Below are positions 1-9,151 of a stretch of DNA of 64,000 bases, one piece after another. The DNA is taken from assembly GCA_017455905.1 (NCBI GenBank), contig JAFTLQ010000002.1:1-64000 (forward strand), written 5' to 3'. The position numbers and the translations under genes were made by a program. Source of the stretch: Clostridia bacterium. Its GTDB lineage: Bacteria; Bacillota; Clostridia; Oscillospirales; CAG-272. The notes beneath the pieces are model-generated. The model saw nothing but the letters and a program-made list of their open reading frames with translations. It had not been told where the DNA came from and made no database searches. The stretch's first letter is position 1; the number at the start of each line of letters is the position of its first letter.

Positions 1-183
1 ACGGCTATAGATGTTTACTATTTCAATAGTGGTAGGGCAATTACCGCAAGTGGTGGATTTTTCGACGAGCCTATAGGCTCAGCGTGTGGAATGCCCCAAG
101 GGGGCTATCGCAAGCCACCAGCACGGCTGGTGGTCATGACTGTTGCCAAAGGGCAGGGAAGCGGTGTAGGCGGAGCGGCTTGA
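1..183 (+). CDS. Partial unrecognised reading frame, 5' end outside window
   Basis: Frame 1 is open from the first base to the TGA at 181-183, about 60 codons. I do not recognise the product. It contains a GRAITASGG stretch and a Gly/Pro-rich tail. An open frame of this length arises by chance about one time in twenty, so coding is possible but not shown. Three palindromes lie inside the frame (67-80, 92-104, 115-133), which is unusual for plain coding DNA. It would fit the 3' end of an IS200/IS605-type accessory gene, where the gene tail overlaps a structured RNA. That is an inference only. Confidence 0.25.
   Translation, partial: TAIDVYYFNSGRAITASGGFFDEPIGSACGMPQGGYRKPPARLVVMTVAKGQGSGVGGAA
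67..133. other. Three consecutive hairpins, possible mobile-element end or structured RNA
   Basis: GAGCCTATAGGCTC (67-80) is a perfect palindrome. GCCCC-AAG-GGGGC (about 92-104) and CCACCAGC-ACG-GCTGGTGG (115-133) are perfect stem-loops. The last resembles the subterminal hairpins that Y1 transposases recognise at IS200/IS605 ends. The rest of the putative element lies outside the window. Confidence 0.4.
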
Positions 184-192
184 TACGGGAAC

Positions 193-750
193 TTATCCCT
201 CCTCGCTTTTATATAAATAGCAATCCTTATCATGCGAATAGATCACACCGATGGCCTGCAGATACGAATATATAATAACCGAGCCAACGAAGGTCATCCC
301 TCTGCTTTGCAGATCCTTTGAAATCGCATCGGATACATCGTTTGTGGTCTTATCCGTTTCGTACATGGTTCTATCCTTGGTAAACGTTCTCAAATAGGCA
401 TGGAAAGAGCCGTATTCATCAACGATCGCCTTGAAGATCTTGCTATTGTTGATGCTCGCACGGATCTTTCGCTTATTCCTTATGATGCTTGTATTGTTTA
501 ATAATTCACACACCTTATCGTCATCATAGGACATGACTTTGTTTACATCAAAATCATCATACGCGGATTCAAAGCTATCCCTTTTATTAAGAACGCATTC
601 CCAAGACAATCCCGCTTGAAAGGATTCTAACAGCAACATTTCGTATAGATAGGTATCGTCAAAATTCGGAACGCACCATTCGGTATCGTGATAGGTAACA
701 TAGGCATCGTTTTTTAGGTTGCACCATGCACATCGTTTTTTGCCATCCAT
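193..750 (-). CDS. tag: DNA-3-methyladenine glycosylase I
   Basis: Excises 3-methyladenine from alkylated DNA as the first step of base excision repair in the cytoplasm. The 185-residue protein starts MDGKKRCAWC and has the family blocks YHDTEWCVP, LLLESFQAGLSW and GMTFVGSVIIYSYLQAIG. The zinc-snap ligands of this family can be followed: an N-terminal Cys, the His of YHDTEW, and a C-terminal His and Cys in YSHDKDC. The frame extends 18 codons upstream of 750, but family homology begins near this ATG. Length is normal for the family (about 185-190). The gene stands alone, divergent from pstS. Confidence 0.9.
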   Translation of the reverse strand: MDGKKRCAWCNLKNDAYVTYHDTEWCVPNFDDTYLYEMLLLESFQAGLSWECVLNKRDSFESAYDDFDVNKVMSYDDDKVCELLNNTSIIRNKRKIRASINNSKIFKAIVDEYGSFHAYLRTFTKDRTMYETDKTTNDVSDAISKDLQSRGMTFVGSVIIYSYLQAIGVIYSHDKDCYLYKSEEG

Positions 751-872
751 TTTGTTTACCGTCCCATTCGTATGTATTTCACCCGTATGATAGCATACAA
801 TCATCGTTTCGTCAAGGATGCATCGCTATGCAATAGGAAGCGGCGGCAGGAAGCGACGCGCGATCTCGGTAT

Positions 873-890
873 TTTACAAAAACATTACAT
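873..890 (+). promoter_or_regulatory. Possible Pho box upstream of pstS
   Basis: TTTACA (873-878) and ATTACA (884-889) form a direct repeat with an 11-bp period. PhoP-type regulators of Gram-positive bacteria bind TTAACA-like hexamers at this period. It lies about 85 bp before the pstS start, in an operon that encodes its own PhoB/PhoR pair. Only two repeats are clear, so this is tentative. Confidence 0.4.
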
Positions 891-971
891 ATCTCATACG
901 TCCCTATGGTAGTTACGAGGCTTTCTTTGCGGTAAAATGATGGTGCAAATCACGAAAAGGAGATTTTGAAC

Positions 972-1847
972 ATGAAAAGAATTTTTGCACTCATACTTAC
1001 ATTTGTACTCACCATTTGCTCTCTTGGAGCACTCACCTCTTGCGGTGGCTCGAGGTTCGACGAGAACAAGAATATCACCGTAGTCACTCGAGGCGGTGAC
1101 AGCGGTACAAAATCCGCATTTATGGAAATTATCGGTCTGAAGGGCAAGGCTGACGTTTCCGGTTCTATTCAGCCCAATGATACAAGCGCTGTATTGCAGG
1201 AGGTCAAGAGCAATCCTCTCGCAATCGGATACGACAGCCTCGGTTATGTGACCGACGAGGTAAAAATACTCAAGGTTGACGGAGTTGAAGCAACCGTTGA
1301 AAACATCAAGAACGGTACATATAAGATTTCCCGTCCTCTCAGCGTGGTATATCAAGAAACACGTGTTGCAAGTGAAGTAAACACAGCCTTCCTTACCTTC
1401 CTTCAGAGCTCTGAAGCACAGGCCATTATTTCGAATAACGGCTATGTTTCAACAAAGGACGGAGCAGTAGCCTACACAGTAGTTCCCGGACTTTCCGGCG
1501 AAATTGACATTTCCGGCTCAACCTCACTCTTGCCCCTTATGGAGAAGCTTGCAACTAAATTTGAGGAAATGCAGAGCGGTGTCAGCGTTACGGTAGCCGG
1601 TGGCGGTAGCGGTACGGGCTATAATAATGCAAACAACGGTGTTTCCGACTTCGGCATGATTTCCGAGGTGTTTAATTCTACAAAGGCGGAAAACTGCACT
1701 TCTTACGAGGTCGCGAAGGATGGAATCGCGGTAATCGTTAACAAAGCTAACACCTTTGATAACATTTCTCTTGAAGACCTCAAGAATATCTATGACGTAG
1801 ATGCCGGAGATGCTGCTATCAAGGTTTGGGCAGACGTATCGAAATGA
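972..1847 (+). CDS. pstS: Phosphate ABC transporter substrate-binding lipoprotein, circularly permuted
   Basis: Captures inorganic phosphate outside the membrane and delivers it to PstCAB. A signal peptide ends in the lipobox LTSC. The ATG at 972 is preferred over the TTG at 966 because AAGGAG (957-962) sits nine bases before it. The block order is swapped relative to canonical PstS. The canonical second-half blocks come first (VVTRGGDSGTKSAF, AIGYDSLGYV, KVDGVEATVENIKNGTY, SRPL, EAQAIISNNGYV). The canonical first-half blocks follow (ISGSTSLLPLMEKLA, VTVAGGGSGTGY, GIAVIVNKAN, SLEDLKNIY). The protein ends at WADVSK, where canonical PstS continues into VVTRE. First gene of the pst-pho operon. 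Confidence 0.9.
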   Translation: MKRIFALILTFVLTICSLGALTSCGGSRFDENKNITVVTRGGDSGTKSAFMEIIGLKGKADVSGSIQPNDTSAVLQEVKSNPLAIGYDSLGYVTDEVKILKVDGVEATVENIKNGTYKISRPLSVVYQETRVASEVNTAFLTFLQSSEAQAIISNNGYVSTKDGAVAYTVVPGLSGEIDISGSTSLLPLMEKLATKFEEMQSGVSVTVAGGGSGTGYNNANNGVSDFGMISEVFNSTKAENCTSYEVAKDGIAVIVNKANTFDNISLEDLKNIYDVDAGDAAIKVWADVSK

Positions 1848-1848
1848 T

Positions 1849-2769
1849 ATGAATAGTCTTTATAAATTTATAAATGCGAGAGAAAAGGTAATGCGGGTCG
1901 TGTTCCTTTTCTCCGCATTCTTTTCAATTCTCGCGCTTGCGACGATTACGATGTTCCTCTTTGTAAGCGGTGTGCCGTTCATTGCCAAGACGGGATTTGC
2001 CAAATTTCTATTTGGAAGTGATTGGATACCGCTTGCGGATAATCCAAGCTATGGGATATTCCCGATGATTGTGGCATCACTTTACGTAACGGCTCTTTCG
2101 GTCATCATCGGTATCGGTATAGGACTGCTCACTGCAATCGCGCTTTATAAGTTCTGCCCGAAGAAACTCGTCGCTCCAATCAGACAAATGATTAACCTGC
2201 TTGCAGGCATTCCTTCGGTTATCTTCGGTCTGTTCGGTATGACGATTGTTGTTCCGTTTATCAGAGATTATGTTTCGCCTACGGGTGTAGGATACGGTAT
2301 TCTTTCGGCATCGCTCGTTCTTGGAATTATGATATTACCGACCATCGTCAGCGTAAGCCTTGATTCCTTGAATAGTGTATCTAACACATATTACGAGGGC
2401 GCTCTCGCTCTCGGTGCAACAAAGGAACAAGCCACCTTCAAGATTATGCTTCCGGCTGCAAAAAGCGGAATTCTTGCAGGTGTCGTGCTCGCTGTTGGAC
2501 GAGCTGTTGGTGAAACAATGGCGGTGATTATGGTTATCGGCGGAAGCCCCGAAAGACCTACAAGCCTGTTCCAAAGTGTCAGAACATTAACGGCAAATAT
2601 TGCGATGGGTGCAATGGAATCCTCGGGTGATACTTTATCCGCACTTATCGCAACGGGCGTTGTACTGTTCGTATTTACATTGATACTTAACGTTAGCTTC
2701 TCTCTACTCAAGATTGATAAGCGCGACAAGGCAGACGGTAAGAAGGAAAAACGAGGTACGAAAAAATGA
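1849..2769 (+). CDS. pstC: Phosphate ABC transporter permease PstC
   Basis: One of two inner-membrane channel subunits that move phosphate into the cell with PstA and PstB. About 306 residues with six predicted membrane segments. The permease signature EGALALGATKEQATFKIMLP and the block GRAVGETMAVIMVIGG are typical of PstC. The ATG at 1849 lies one base after the pstS stop with no obvious Shine-Dalgarno site, so translation is probably coupled. A longer frame opens at 1801 inside pstS, but its first 16 residues do not belong to the family. It overlaps pstA by four bases (ATGA). Confidence 0.95.
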   Translation: MNSLYKFINAREKVMRVVFLFSAFFSILALATITMFLFVSGVPFIAKTGFAKFLFGSDWIPLADNPSYGIFPMIVASLYVTALSVIIGIGIGLLTAIALYKFCPKKLVAPIRQMINLLAGIPSVIFGLFGMTIVVPFIRDYVSPTGVGYGILSASLVLGIMILPTIVSVSLDSLNSVSNTYYEGALALGATKEQATFKIMLPAAKSGILAGVVLAVGRAVGETMAVIMVIGGSPERPTSLFQSVRTLTANIAMGAMESSGDTLSALIATGVVLFVFTLILNVSFSLLKIDKRDKADGKKEKRGTKK

Positions 2770-3599
2770 GAAAATTATATTCTGCACTCAAATACGTCTG
2801 CATCGCCTGCCTCGCGATTTCCTTGATTGCTCTCGTAGCAGTTGTTGCATACGTGCTTATCAACGGTATCGGCAATCTTTCCTTTAATCTTGTATTTGGC
2901 GAATATAAGCCTGACGCCCCGACTCTTTTACCTGCGCTTGTTGGAACGCTTGAGCTTGTTGCTATAGCTGCTATTATCGCAGTTCCTATTGGAATTGCAA
3001 GTGCCATCTTCCTTGTGGAGTATACGAACAACAAAGGCAAATTCGTAAAAATTGTGGGAATTGCAACCGAAACGCTCGCAGGTATTCCAAGTATTGTTTA
3101 CGGTCTTTTCGGTTACCTGATCTTCGTGGTTGCTTTTGGTTGGGGATACTCATTACTCGGCGGCGCTATTACGCTTGCCATTATGATATTGCCCACCATT
3201 GTAAGATCCACACAAGAGAGCTTACTTTCCGTGCAAGGTGGACTACGTGAAGGTGCTTATGCGCTCGGTACGAGCAAAGTCAGAACTATTTTCAAAATTG
3301 TTCTTCCTTCTGCAGCAGGCGGAATTGTTACTGCCATCATCCTTGCCATAGGTCGTGTAGTTTCTGAAAGTGCCGTGCTGATTCTTACGATCGGTATGGT
3401 AGTTAATAAAGTGCCAGAAACCTTGATGGCGCCGGGAACGAGCTTAGCGCTTGATATTTACTATTTTGCCAATCACGGTCGTCCTGATGAAGCGGCGGCA
3501 ACGGCAGTTGTTTTACTTATATTGGTAATGTTGCTTAATTTGCTCGCAGGTTGGATCGGAAACCTTATCAAAAAATCAACGTATGGAGATGCAAAATGA
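2766..3599 (+). CDS. pstA: Phosphate ABC transporter permease PstA
   Basis: Second membrane channel subunit of the phosphate importer. The 277-residue protein has about six membrane helices, the binding-protein-dependent permease motif [20 protein letters not shown] and the PstA block [15 protein letters not shown]. The start overlaps the pstC stop (ATGA) and its own end overlaps the pstB start, showing tight coupling. Family membership is clear from sequence and context. Confidence 0.95.
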   Translation: MRKLYSALKYVCIACLAISLIALVAVVAYVLINGIGNLSFNLVFGEYKPDAPTLLPALVGTLELVAIAAIIAVPIGIASAIFLVEYTNNKGKFVKIVGIATETLAGIPSIVYGLFGYLIFVVAFGWGYSLLGGAITLAIMILPTIVRSTQESLLSVQGGLREGAYALGTSKVRTIFKIVLPSAAGGIVTAIILAIGRVVSESAVLILTIGMVVNKVPETLMAPGTSLALDIYYFANHGRPDEAAATAVVLLILVMLLNLLAGWIGNLIKKSTYGDAK

Positions 3600-4366
3600 A
3601 TGAATTTATTGGCAGTATGGATATCACCGCCAAGGGCTGTAACCTTTACTACGGTGATTTCCACGCTTTGAAAGATATAAACATAGAGATTCCCGAAAAA
3701 CAGGTCACGGCTTTGATCGGACCTTCGGGATGCGGAAAATCTACTTTTCTTAAAATTTTCAACAGAATGAATGACCTTGTGGAAGGCTGCCGCATGGAAG
3801 GCGAATACCGTATCGGCGGCGTTGACATCTTCGACAAGGAAACCGATGTGAACGTTCTTCGCAAAAATGTCGGTATGGTATTTCAAAAGCCCAACCCTTT
3901 CCCGATGAGCATTTACGATAATATTGCTTTCGCGCCGAGAACCGTCGGCATTACCAAAAGAAGCGAGCTTGACGAGATCGTTGAGCGATCCTTGCGTCGT
4001 GCGAGTATCTGGGATGAGGTTAAGGACAGACTTCGTAAAAACGCTCTAGGCATGAGTGGCGGTCAGCAGCAACGACTCTGCATCGCACGCTCTCTCGCCG
4101 CAAGCCCCAAGGTCCTGCTTATGGATGAGCCTACCTCGGCTCTCGACCCTATTTCCACAGGCAAGATCGAGGAGCTGATGGAGGAGCTTAAGAAAGACTT
4201 GACCATCGTTATCGTTACACACAATATGCAGCAGGCAACGAGAATTGCCGACAAGACGGCCTTCTTCCTTCTCGGTGAGCTGGTTGAGTACGGCAACACC
4301 GACGATATCTTCACCTCTCCCCGCGACGAGCGCACCGAGCGGTATATTACGGGAAGATTCGGTTGA
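3596..4366 (+). CDS. pstB: Phosphate ABC transporter ATP-binding protein
   Basis: Cytoplasmic ATPase that powers phosphate import through PstCA. The 256-residue protein has Walker [10 protein letters not shown], the PstB-typical [14 protein letters not shown] around the Q-loop, signature [14 protein letters not shown], Walker [14 protein letters not shown] and the switch THNMQQATR. The ATG at 3596 overlaps the pstA stop, and GGAG about eight bases upstream supports it. The frame is open back to 3551 inside pstA, which I treat as read-through. Followed 40 bases later by phoU. Confidence 0.97.
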   Translation: MNEFIGSMDITAKGCNLYYGDFHALKDINIEIPEKQVTALIGPSGCGKSTFLKIFNRMNDLVEGCRMEGEYRIGGVDIFDKETDVNVLRKNVGMVFQKPNPFPMSIYDNIAFAPRTVGITKRSELDEIVERSLRRASIWDEVKDRLRKNALGMSGGQQQRLCIARSLAASPKVLLMDEPTSALDPISTGKIEELMEELKKDLTIVIVTHNMQQATRIADKTAFFLLGELVEYGNTDDIFTSPRDERTERYITGRFG

Positions 4367-4406
4367 TTTTATAATAAGTTTATGGTATACTATTAGGAGA
4401 TTGGAT

Positions 4407-5060
4407 ATGTCTATCAGAAAAATATTTGAAGAAGAGCTGGCTGAGCTGAAGACACAGCTCGTCGAAATGTGCCGGCTGACCGAACAGATGATCTCGGATG
4501 CTATCACCGCGCTTATAAACCGTGACCGTGAGCTTGGCAAAAGCATCGGCGTTACGGATAAGCGCGTGGATGAATACGAGATGGCAATCGAGAAGAAATG
4601 TATGCGTATTCTCTTAAAGCAACAGCCCGTGGCAAAGGATTTTCGCGAGGTATCCACCGCACTCAAAATGATCACAGACATTGAGCGCTTTGGAGATCAA
4701 GCCGCGGATATCGGTGACCTTGTTTACACGATGCTGGGGAATGCCTATATCAAGAAGCTCACGCACATTACCGCTATGGGTAATCTTGCTATCAAGATGG
4801 TAAGAGAGAGCGTTAATTCCTTTATTAACAACGACGAAGCACTTGCCGACGAGGTGATAGCACTTGACGATCAGATGGACGATATGTTCCTCTGTGTCAA
4901 GACCGACCTGATCGAGCTTATCAAAAAGGACGGTAGAAACGGCGACCAAGCCATTGAGCTTATGATGGTCGCAAAATACTTGGAACGAATCGGTGACCAC
5001 GCAGTGAACGTTGCCGAGTGGACGAAATATAACGAAACGGGGGTACATCAAAAGTTTTAA
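4407..5060 (+). CDS. phoU: Phosphate signalling complex protein PhoU
   Basis: Links PstSCAB activity to the PhoR kinase and limits phosphate uptake when phosphate is plentiful. 217 residues, all alpha-helical, in two repeats with the metal-binding E/DxxxD-type blocks ALKMITDIERFGDQA and MVAKYLERIGDHAVNVAEW. The start follows AGGAGA (4395-4400). It shares one base with the next gene (TAATG), so phoU and the response regulator are translationally coupled. Normal length for the family. Confidence 0.95.
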   Translation: MSIRKIFEEELAELKTQLVEMCRLTEQMISDAITALINRDRELGKSIGVTDKRVDEYEMAIEKKCMRILLKQQPVAKDFREVSTALKMITDIERFGDQAADIGDLVYTMLGNAYIKKLTHITAMGNLAIKMVRESVNSFINNDEALADEVIALDDQMDDMFLCVKTDLIELIKKDGRNGDQAIELMMVAKYLERIGDHAVNVAEWTKYNETGVHQKF

Positions 5061-5725
5061 TGGATGAGATCATTTATATAGTTGAAGACGACGAAGGCAT
5101 ACGCGAGCTTTACGAAGGCGCTTTTGAAGGTGTTTTTGCTACGAAAATGTTTGAAAACGGCAAGGACTTTTTCCGCGAATTTACGAAAACTCGCCCGAGC
5201 CTCATTATTCTCGATATCATGCTTCCCGATATGGATGGATACACCATTCTCACAAAGATCAGAGAGATGGATGAGAAGATCCCCGTCATTATCGTGAGCG
5301 CAAAATCCGACGAGATCAGCGCGGTCAAGGGACTGAACAAGGGTGCTGACGATTATATGACCAAGCCTTTCTCGGTGCTTGAACTGATCGCCCGTGTCAA
5401 AACAAACATTCGCCGCGCGAACCTCTACGTGACGGCTCAGAAGGGCTTTGTGATTGACAATAACGTTTATAAGATCTTTTACGAAGGACACGACTTGGGG
5501 CTTACTTTGAAGGAATTCAAGCTACTTAAGATGCTGATCGCACGTGCAGGCGTAACCATCGAGCGCGAGGAGCTGTTCCGTGAGGTTTGGGGCGAGAGCT
5601 ATATGGGAGAAACGAGAACACTTGATATACATATCTCTCAGCTCCGCGACAAGATCACCGAATGTGGAGGCGGCGATGTGATCGTTACCGTGCGCGGTAT
5701 AGGCTATCGCTTTGTAGGAAAGTAG
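5060..5725 (+). CDS. phoB: Phosphate-regulon response regulator, OmpR/PhoB family
   Basis: DNA-binding regulator that turns on phosphate-starvation genes when phosphorylated. The N-terminal receiver domain (residues 1-120) carries the acidic pair EDDE, phospho-acceptor Asp52 in ILDIMLPDMDG, and the Lys of DDYMTKPF. The C-terminal winged helix (about 125-221) shows LTLKEFKLLKMLI and GETRTLDIHISQLRDKI with a final VRGIGYRF. It sits between phoU and the kinase gene. In Gram-positive nomenclature it may be called PhoP; I use phoB by context. Confidence 0.9.
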   Translation: MDEIIYIVEDDEGIRELYEGAFEGVFATKMFENGKDFFREFTKTRPSLIILDIMLPDMDGYTILTKIREMDEKIPVIIVSAKSDEISAVKGLNKGADDYMTKPFSVLELIARVKTNIRRANLYVTAQKGFVIDNNVYKIFYEGHDLGLTLKEFKLLKMLIARAGVTIEREELFREVWGESYMGETRTLDIHISQLRDKITECGGGDVIVTVRGIGYRFVGK

Positions 5726-5728
5726 CTT

Positions 5729-7459
5729 ATGAAAAAGAAGATATTTTATAAGGTTTTTGCCGCAACTCTCGCCTGCGTTCTTCTGATGTTCGTGTTCGGT
5801 ATCATTGCAGTTAATATGAATACGAACAAGATCGTAAGCGAACGGTTGAAGGATGAAACAGAGCTTGCCGCAACGCTAATGAACGAGCAGAGCGACTTTG
5901 CTGTCTTTAATAAGTACTCGGATAACCCCGAGCTTCGTATTACGATTTTCGATATGGGCGGTAACGTTCTTTACGAAAGCGACACCAAAGCACCCCTTGA
6001 AAATCACGCAGACCGTGAGGAAATCAAAAACGCGCTTGAAGGTAAGCCCGATACCGTAGAAAGATATTCGGAAACCTTTAAGTGCGATATGACCTATTAT
6101 GCAACCAAGACCGCCTTATCTGACGGCACGGAGGTGATCCTCAGACTTGCGGTAAGAAGCAGCCAGGTGACACCTTACTTTACCGCTATCATTCCGCTTT
6201 TCATTCTCGTTCTTGCCGTATCCCTCGTTCTTTCCTTTGTCCTCTCAACCTTTATATCCCATAATGTTTCATCCAAGGTGACAGAGATCGGGGAGAGCTT
6301 AAAGAGCCTGAACGAAGGACAGTATGCACCGATCAAGACCGATATGAACGAGCCGGAGCTGTTCGGCGTTCTTAATCAAATAAATGAGCTGAATGCAAAC
6401 ATTCATAGTCATATTCGCATCGCAGACGGCGAGAGAGTGAAGCTGAACGCCGTGCTTGATAACGTATCGCAGAGCATTATCGCTCTTGATCAATCAAAGC
6501 GTATCGTTTTCGCCAACAAGCGTGCGTTTGAAATGTTTAACGGAACGCAGCACGACATTGGCAGAGATCTTGTGTTCCTGATTGAAAAGCTGCCTGTTTA
6601 CGAGCAGATCACCGAGCATATCGGGGAGAATTTCGCTTTCAACTGCGCTTACGACGATAAATATCTGTCGGTAGTTATTACCAAGGTAACAAATGAGTTC
6701 ATCTGCGACGACATCTCCGCTATCATTATCATTACGGATATCACCAAGGAGGCATTGATCGAAAAGCAAAAGAGCGACTTCTTTGCTAACGCTTCGCACG
6801 AGTTGAAAACGCCTATCACCGTTCTGCAAGGCTTCTCCGAGGTTCTTATGAACAAGGAAGGCATCGACGAGGGATCCAAAAAGCAGATCGCTCGCATTTA
6901 CAAGGAGAGTCTACGCCTTGGATCGCTGATCTCGGATATGCTGATGCTTTCCAAGATCGAAAATGGCGAGACACATGACATGACTCTTACCGAGGTGCCT
7001 CTCGCCGATGTAGCAGGCGAGATCTTCGGTGAGCTTTCCGAGGAGATCAAAAAGAAGCAGCTCCGCACCGAGATCGTTGGCGATGCTACCATTTCGGCCG
7101 ATCATGCGATGATCTATGAGCTGATCGAAAATCTGATTTCCAACGCGGTTAAATACAATACGAACGGCGGCTCGGTCACCGTTGCCGTTACCGATACCGA
7201 TGCGGGCGTATGCCTGAAGGTCAAGGATACCGGTATCGGCATTGAAAAAGAGCATTTGCCACGTCTTTGCGAACGCTTCTTTCGTGTGGATAAATCTCAT
7301 TCCAAGCGCATCGGAGGCACGGGACTCGGTCTTGCGATCGTCAAGCATATATGCGCTATCATCGGCGCAGAGCTTTCCATCGAAAGCGAGTTTGGCATAG
7401 GAACGACGGTTACCGTAGCCTTCGCCAAGCCGATCGCCGACATAGCCGCCGCACAATAG
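5729..7459 (+). CDS. phoR: Phosphate-regulon sensor histidine kinase
   Basis: Membrane kinase partner of the preceding regulator. 576 residues: membrane helix at about 8-28, an extracytoplasmic region to about 150, a second helix about 150-175, a HAMP-like linker, a PAS-like domain around 240-340, then the kinase core. The phospho-acceptor is His357 in ASHELKTPITVL. The ATPase domain shows NLISNAVKYN, DTGIGIEKEHLPRLCERFF and GGTGLGLAIVKHI. It follows the regulator by three bases. Last gene before a bidirectional terminator. Confidence 0.93.
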   Translation: MKKKIFYKVFAATLACVLLMFVFGIIAVNMNTNKIVSERLKDETELAATLMNEQSDFAVFNKYSDNPELRITIFDMGGNVLYESDTKAPLENHADREEIKNALEGKPDTVERYSETFKCDMTYYATKTALSDGTEVILRLAVRSSQVTPYFTAIIPLFILVLAVSLVLSFVLSTFISHNVSSKVTEIGESLKSLNEGQYAPIKTDMNEPELFGVLNQINELNANIHSHIRIADGERVKLNAVLDNVSQSIIALDQSKRIVFANKRAFEMFNGTQHDIGRDLVFLIEKLPVYEQITEHIGENFAFNCAYDDKYLSVVITKVTNEFICDDISAIIIITDITKEALIEKQKSDFFANASHELKTPITVLQGFSEVLMNKEGIDEGSKKQIARIYKESLRLGSLISDMLMLSKIENGETHDMTLTEVPLADVAGEIFGELSEEIKKKQLRTEIVGDATISADHAMIYELIENLISNAVKYNTNGGSVTVAVTDTDAGVCLKVKDTGIGIEKEHLPRLCERFFRVDKSHSKRIGGTGLGLAIVKHICAIIGAELSIESEFGIGTTVTVAFAKPIADIAAAQ

Positions 7460-7480
7460 GGATCGATCGGCTAAAAAAAC

Positions 7481-7527
7481 AAAACGCCCGACACAGACGC
7501 ATCTGTCTGTGCCGAGCGTTTTGTTTT
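7481..7527. terminator. Bidirectional terminator after phoR
   Basis: AAAACGCCCG-acACAGAC-gcatct-GTCTGT-gcCGAGCGTTTT forms a long stem with T-runs on the plus side and A-runs on the other. It sits between convergent phoR and the minus-strand HAD gene and can serve both. Confidence 0.85.
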
Positions 7528-7542
7528 ATCCATCGATGCGGA

Positions 7543-8214
7543 TCACGGCTCCGTGGGCGAGAAGAGAAGCGTTTCGAGCGCGTCGACCGTGGGCAGGTAA
7601 TAATCGCACCGCGCCTGCATAAAGGTGCGGATGGAAGGGATGTCAAAGGCCCAGCCGGCGGCGGCAAAATCCACACCGGCGGCGCGTGCGCAGTCGAAGC
7701 CCGGCTTGGAATCATCGACCATGAGAAGCTCGTTTGGCGATAGTCCGTATTCCTCCATCAGGCACGTGAGCGCGTAGGGGTGGGGCTTGCGCAGATGGGG
7801 CTGCAGATCCCAGCCGTAGATGCGGTCGGGCATCGGCAGGCCGTTTTGCTCGTAATCGCGGCGGATATAGGTGCTGTACGAATGGGAATTGACGGCGATG
7901 ATGCCTCCCTCGGCACGGAAGCGCACCATCAGCTCGCGAAGGCCCGGGTAGACGACGGGCACGTGGTGGCGGACATACTCCGCCCAAAAGGCCTCCTCCT
8001 CCTTCATCTCGGATGCGGACAGCCCTACCTCGTCACGCAGCAGAGCGACGATGCCGGGGTGAAAATTCTTCTCAAAATAGCTTTCCAGCGTGTAGCCGTC
8101 GCAAAGCGCGGGACGATGCTGACGCAGGTACGCCAAAAAGGCAGGATAATGAATGGTCGCCGTGCTGTTGACGACCGTATCATCGTGATCAAGAACCAGA
8201 CAGCGGTATTTCAT
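7543..8214 (-). CDS. HAD superfamily hydrolase (phosphatase-like)
   Basis: Probable small-molecule phosphatase of HAD subfamily IA. 223 residues with motif I LDHDDTVVNST (nucleophile and general-acid Asp), a helical cap to about residue 85, a motif II Ser in VNSHSYS, motif III Lys in RKPHPYAL and motif IV VDDSKPGFDCARAAG. This arrangement resembles phosphoglycolate phosphatases, but the substrate cannot be inferred. The start overlaps the end of the leucine-rich gene by 26 bases with no clear ribosome site, so coupled translation is likely. Last gene of the minus-strand valS group. Confidence 0.85.
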   Translation of the reverse strand: MKYRCLVLDHDDTVVNSTATIHYPAFLAYLRQHRPALCDGYTLESYFEKNFHPGIVALLRDEVGLSASEMKEEEAFWAEYVRHHVPVVYPGLRELMVRFRAEGGIIAVNSHSYSTYIRRDYEQNGLPMPDRIYGWDLQPHLRKPHPYALTCLMEEYGLSPNELLMVDDSKPGFDCARAAGVDFAAAGWAFDIPSIRTFMQARCDYYLPTVDALETLLFSPTEP

Positions 8215-9121
8215 CGTTCAGATCCAGACACGTGAGCTTGGGGGTGAAGACGGTGTCGTCGCTTCGTGTGACGGTGACAGTCTTGCCGTGGAAGAGAAGC
8301 TCGAACTCCTCCGCGCTGCCGCCGAAGGACAGCTCGACGAGGGCATCACAGCCGCAGAATACGTCGTCGTCCTCCACCTCGCGCAGACCCTTTGGCAGGG
8401 CAATGCGCGTCATGGACGTGCAGTCGGCAAAGGCGTCGTATCCGATCTCGCGCATGCCGACGGGCAGAATAAGAAAGGGCAGGGAGCGGCATCCGCGAAA
8501 GGCGCGGCGCCCGATCTTAAAGAGCTTGGGCGGCAGATCCACGGTGCGCAGCGACCGACAGCCCTCAAAGAGGGATTCGTCGATCATCGCCATGCTCGTC
8601 GATAGCTTGACCGCCTCTAACTGAAAGCAAGAGGCAAAGGCGTTAAATTCCACGAGATAGCAGGAATCGGGGATCGTAACGTCGCGCAGATTGAAGCAAA
8701 AGGCAAAGGCACTCGATCCGATGACCTCCAGCCGCTCGGACAGACGCAGCCGACCGAGCGAGGCACATCCCTCAAACGCGCCCTCCCCGACGCGGCGTAC
8801 GCTGTCGGGCAGGACGACGGAGGTCAGCGAGGAGCAGCCAAGGAAGGCCTCGTCCGCGATCTCGCAAAGGCCGAAGGAAAAGGAAATGCTCGTAAGGGAG
8901 GTGCATCCCGAAAACGCACAGGCATCAATGGTAGTAACGCTCGGCGGCAGGACGAGCCTTTGAAGATTGGTAAATTCACGGAAGGCGCCCTCGGCGATGA
9001 CCGTCATGCCGTCGGGGATGACCAACTCGCCGATATCGGGCGTATCCTCGTACATACCGCGATATACGACGGTGTTCTTCTGATCGGCCTCGGTGGCCGG
9101 TCGGGGATCCATTTGTTCCAT
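8189..9121 (-). CDS. BspA-type leucine-rich repeat protein
   Basis: 310 residues made of about ten LRR_5 repeats of roughly 23 residues with the pattern LPDSVRRVGEGAFEGCASL. No signal peptide, anchor or membrane helix is visible, so it may be cytoplasmic, unlike many surface BspA proteins. Such repeats usually mediate protein binding; no partner can be named. The gene starts about 30 bases after the valS stop and overlaps the HAD gene, so it is probably co-transcribed with valS. The high GC and codon use match its neighbours. Confidence 0.85.
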   Translation of the reverse strand: MEQMDPRPATEADQKNTVVYRGMYEDTPDIGELVIPDGMTVIAEGAFREFTNLQRLVLPPSVTTIDACAFSGCTSLTSISFSFGLCEIADEAFLGCSSLTSVVLPDSVRRVGEGAFEGCASLGRLRLSERLEVIGSSAFAFCFNLRDVTIPDSCYLVEFNAFASCFQLEAVKLSTSMAMIDESLFEGCRSLRTVDLPPKLFKIGRRAFRGCRSLPFLILPVGMREIGYDAFADCTSMTRIALPKGLREVEDDDVFCGCDALVELSFGGSAEEFELLFHGKTVTVTRSDDTVFTPKLTCLDLNDEIPLSGS

Positions 9122-9151
9122 AGTTTGCTCTTTTTGTAAAGAATTATTGTC

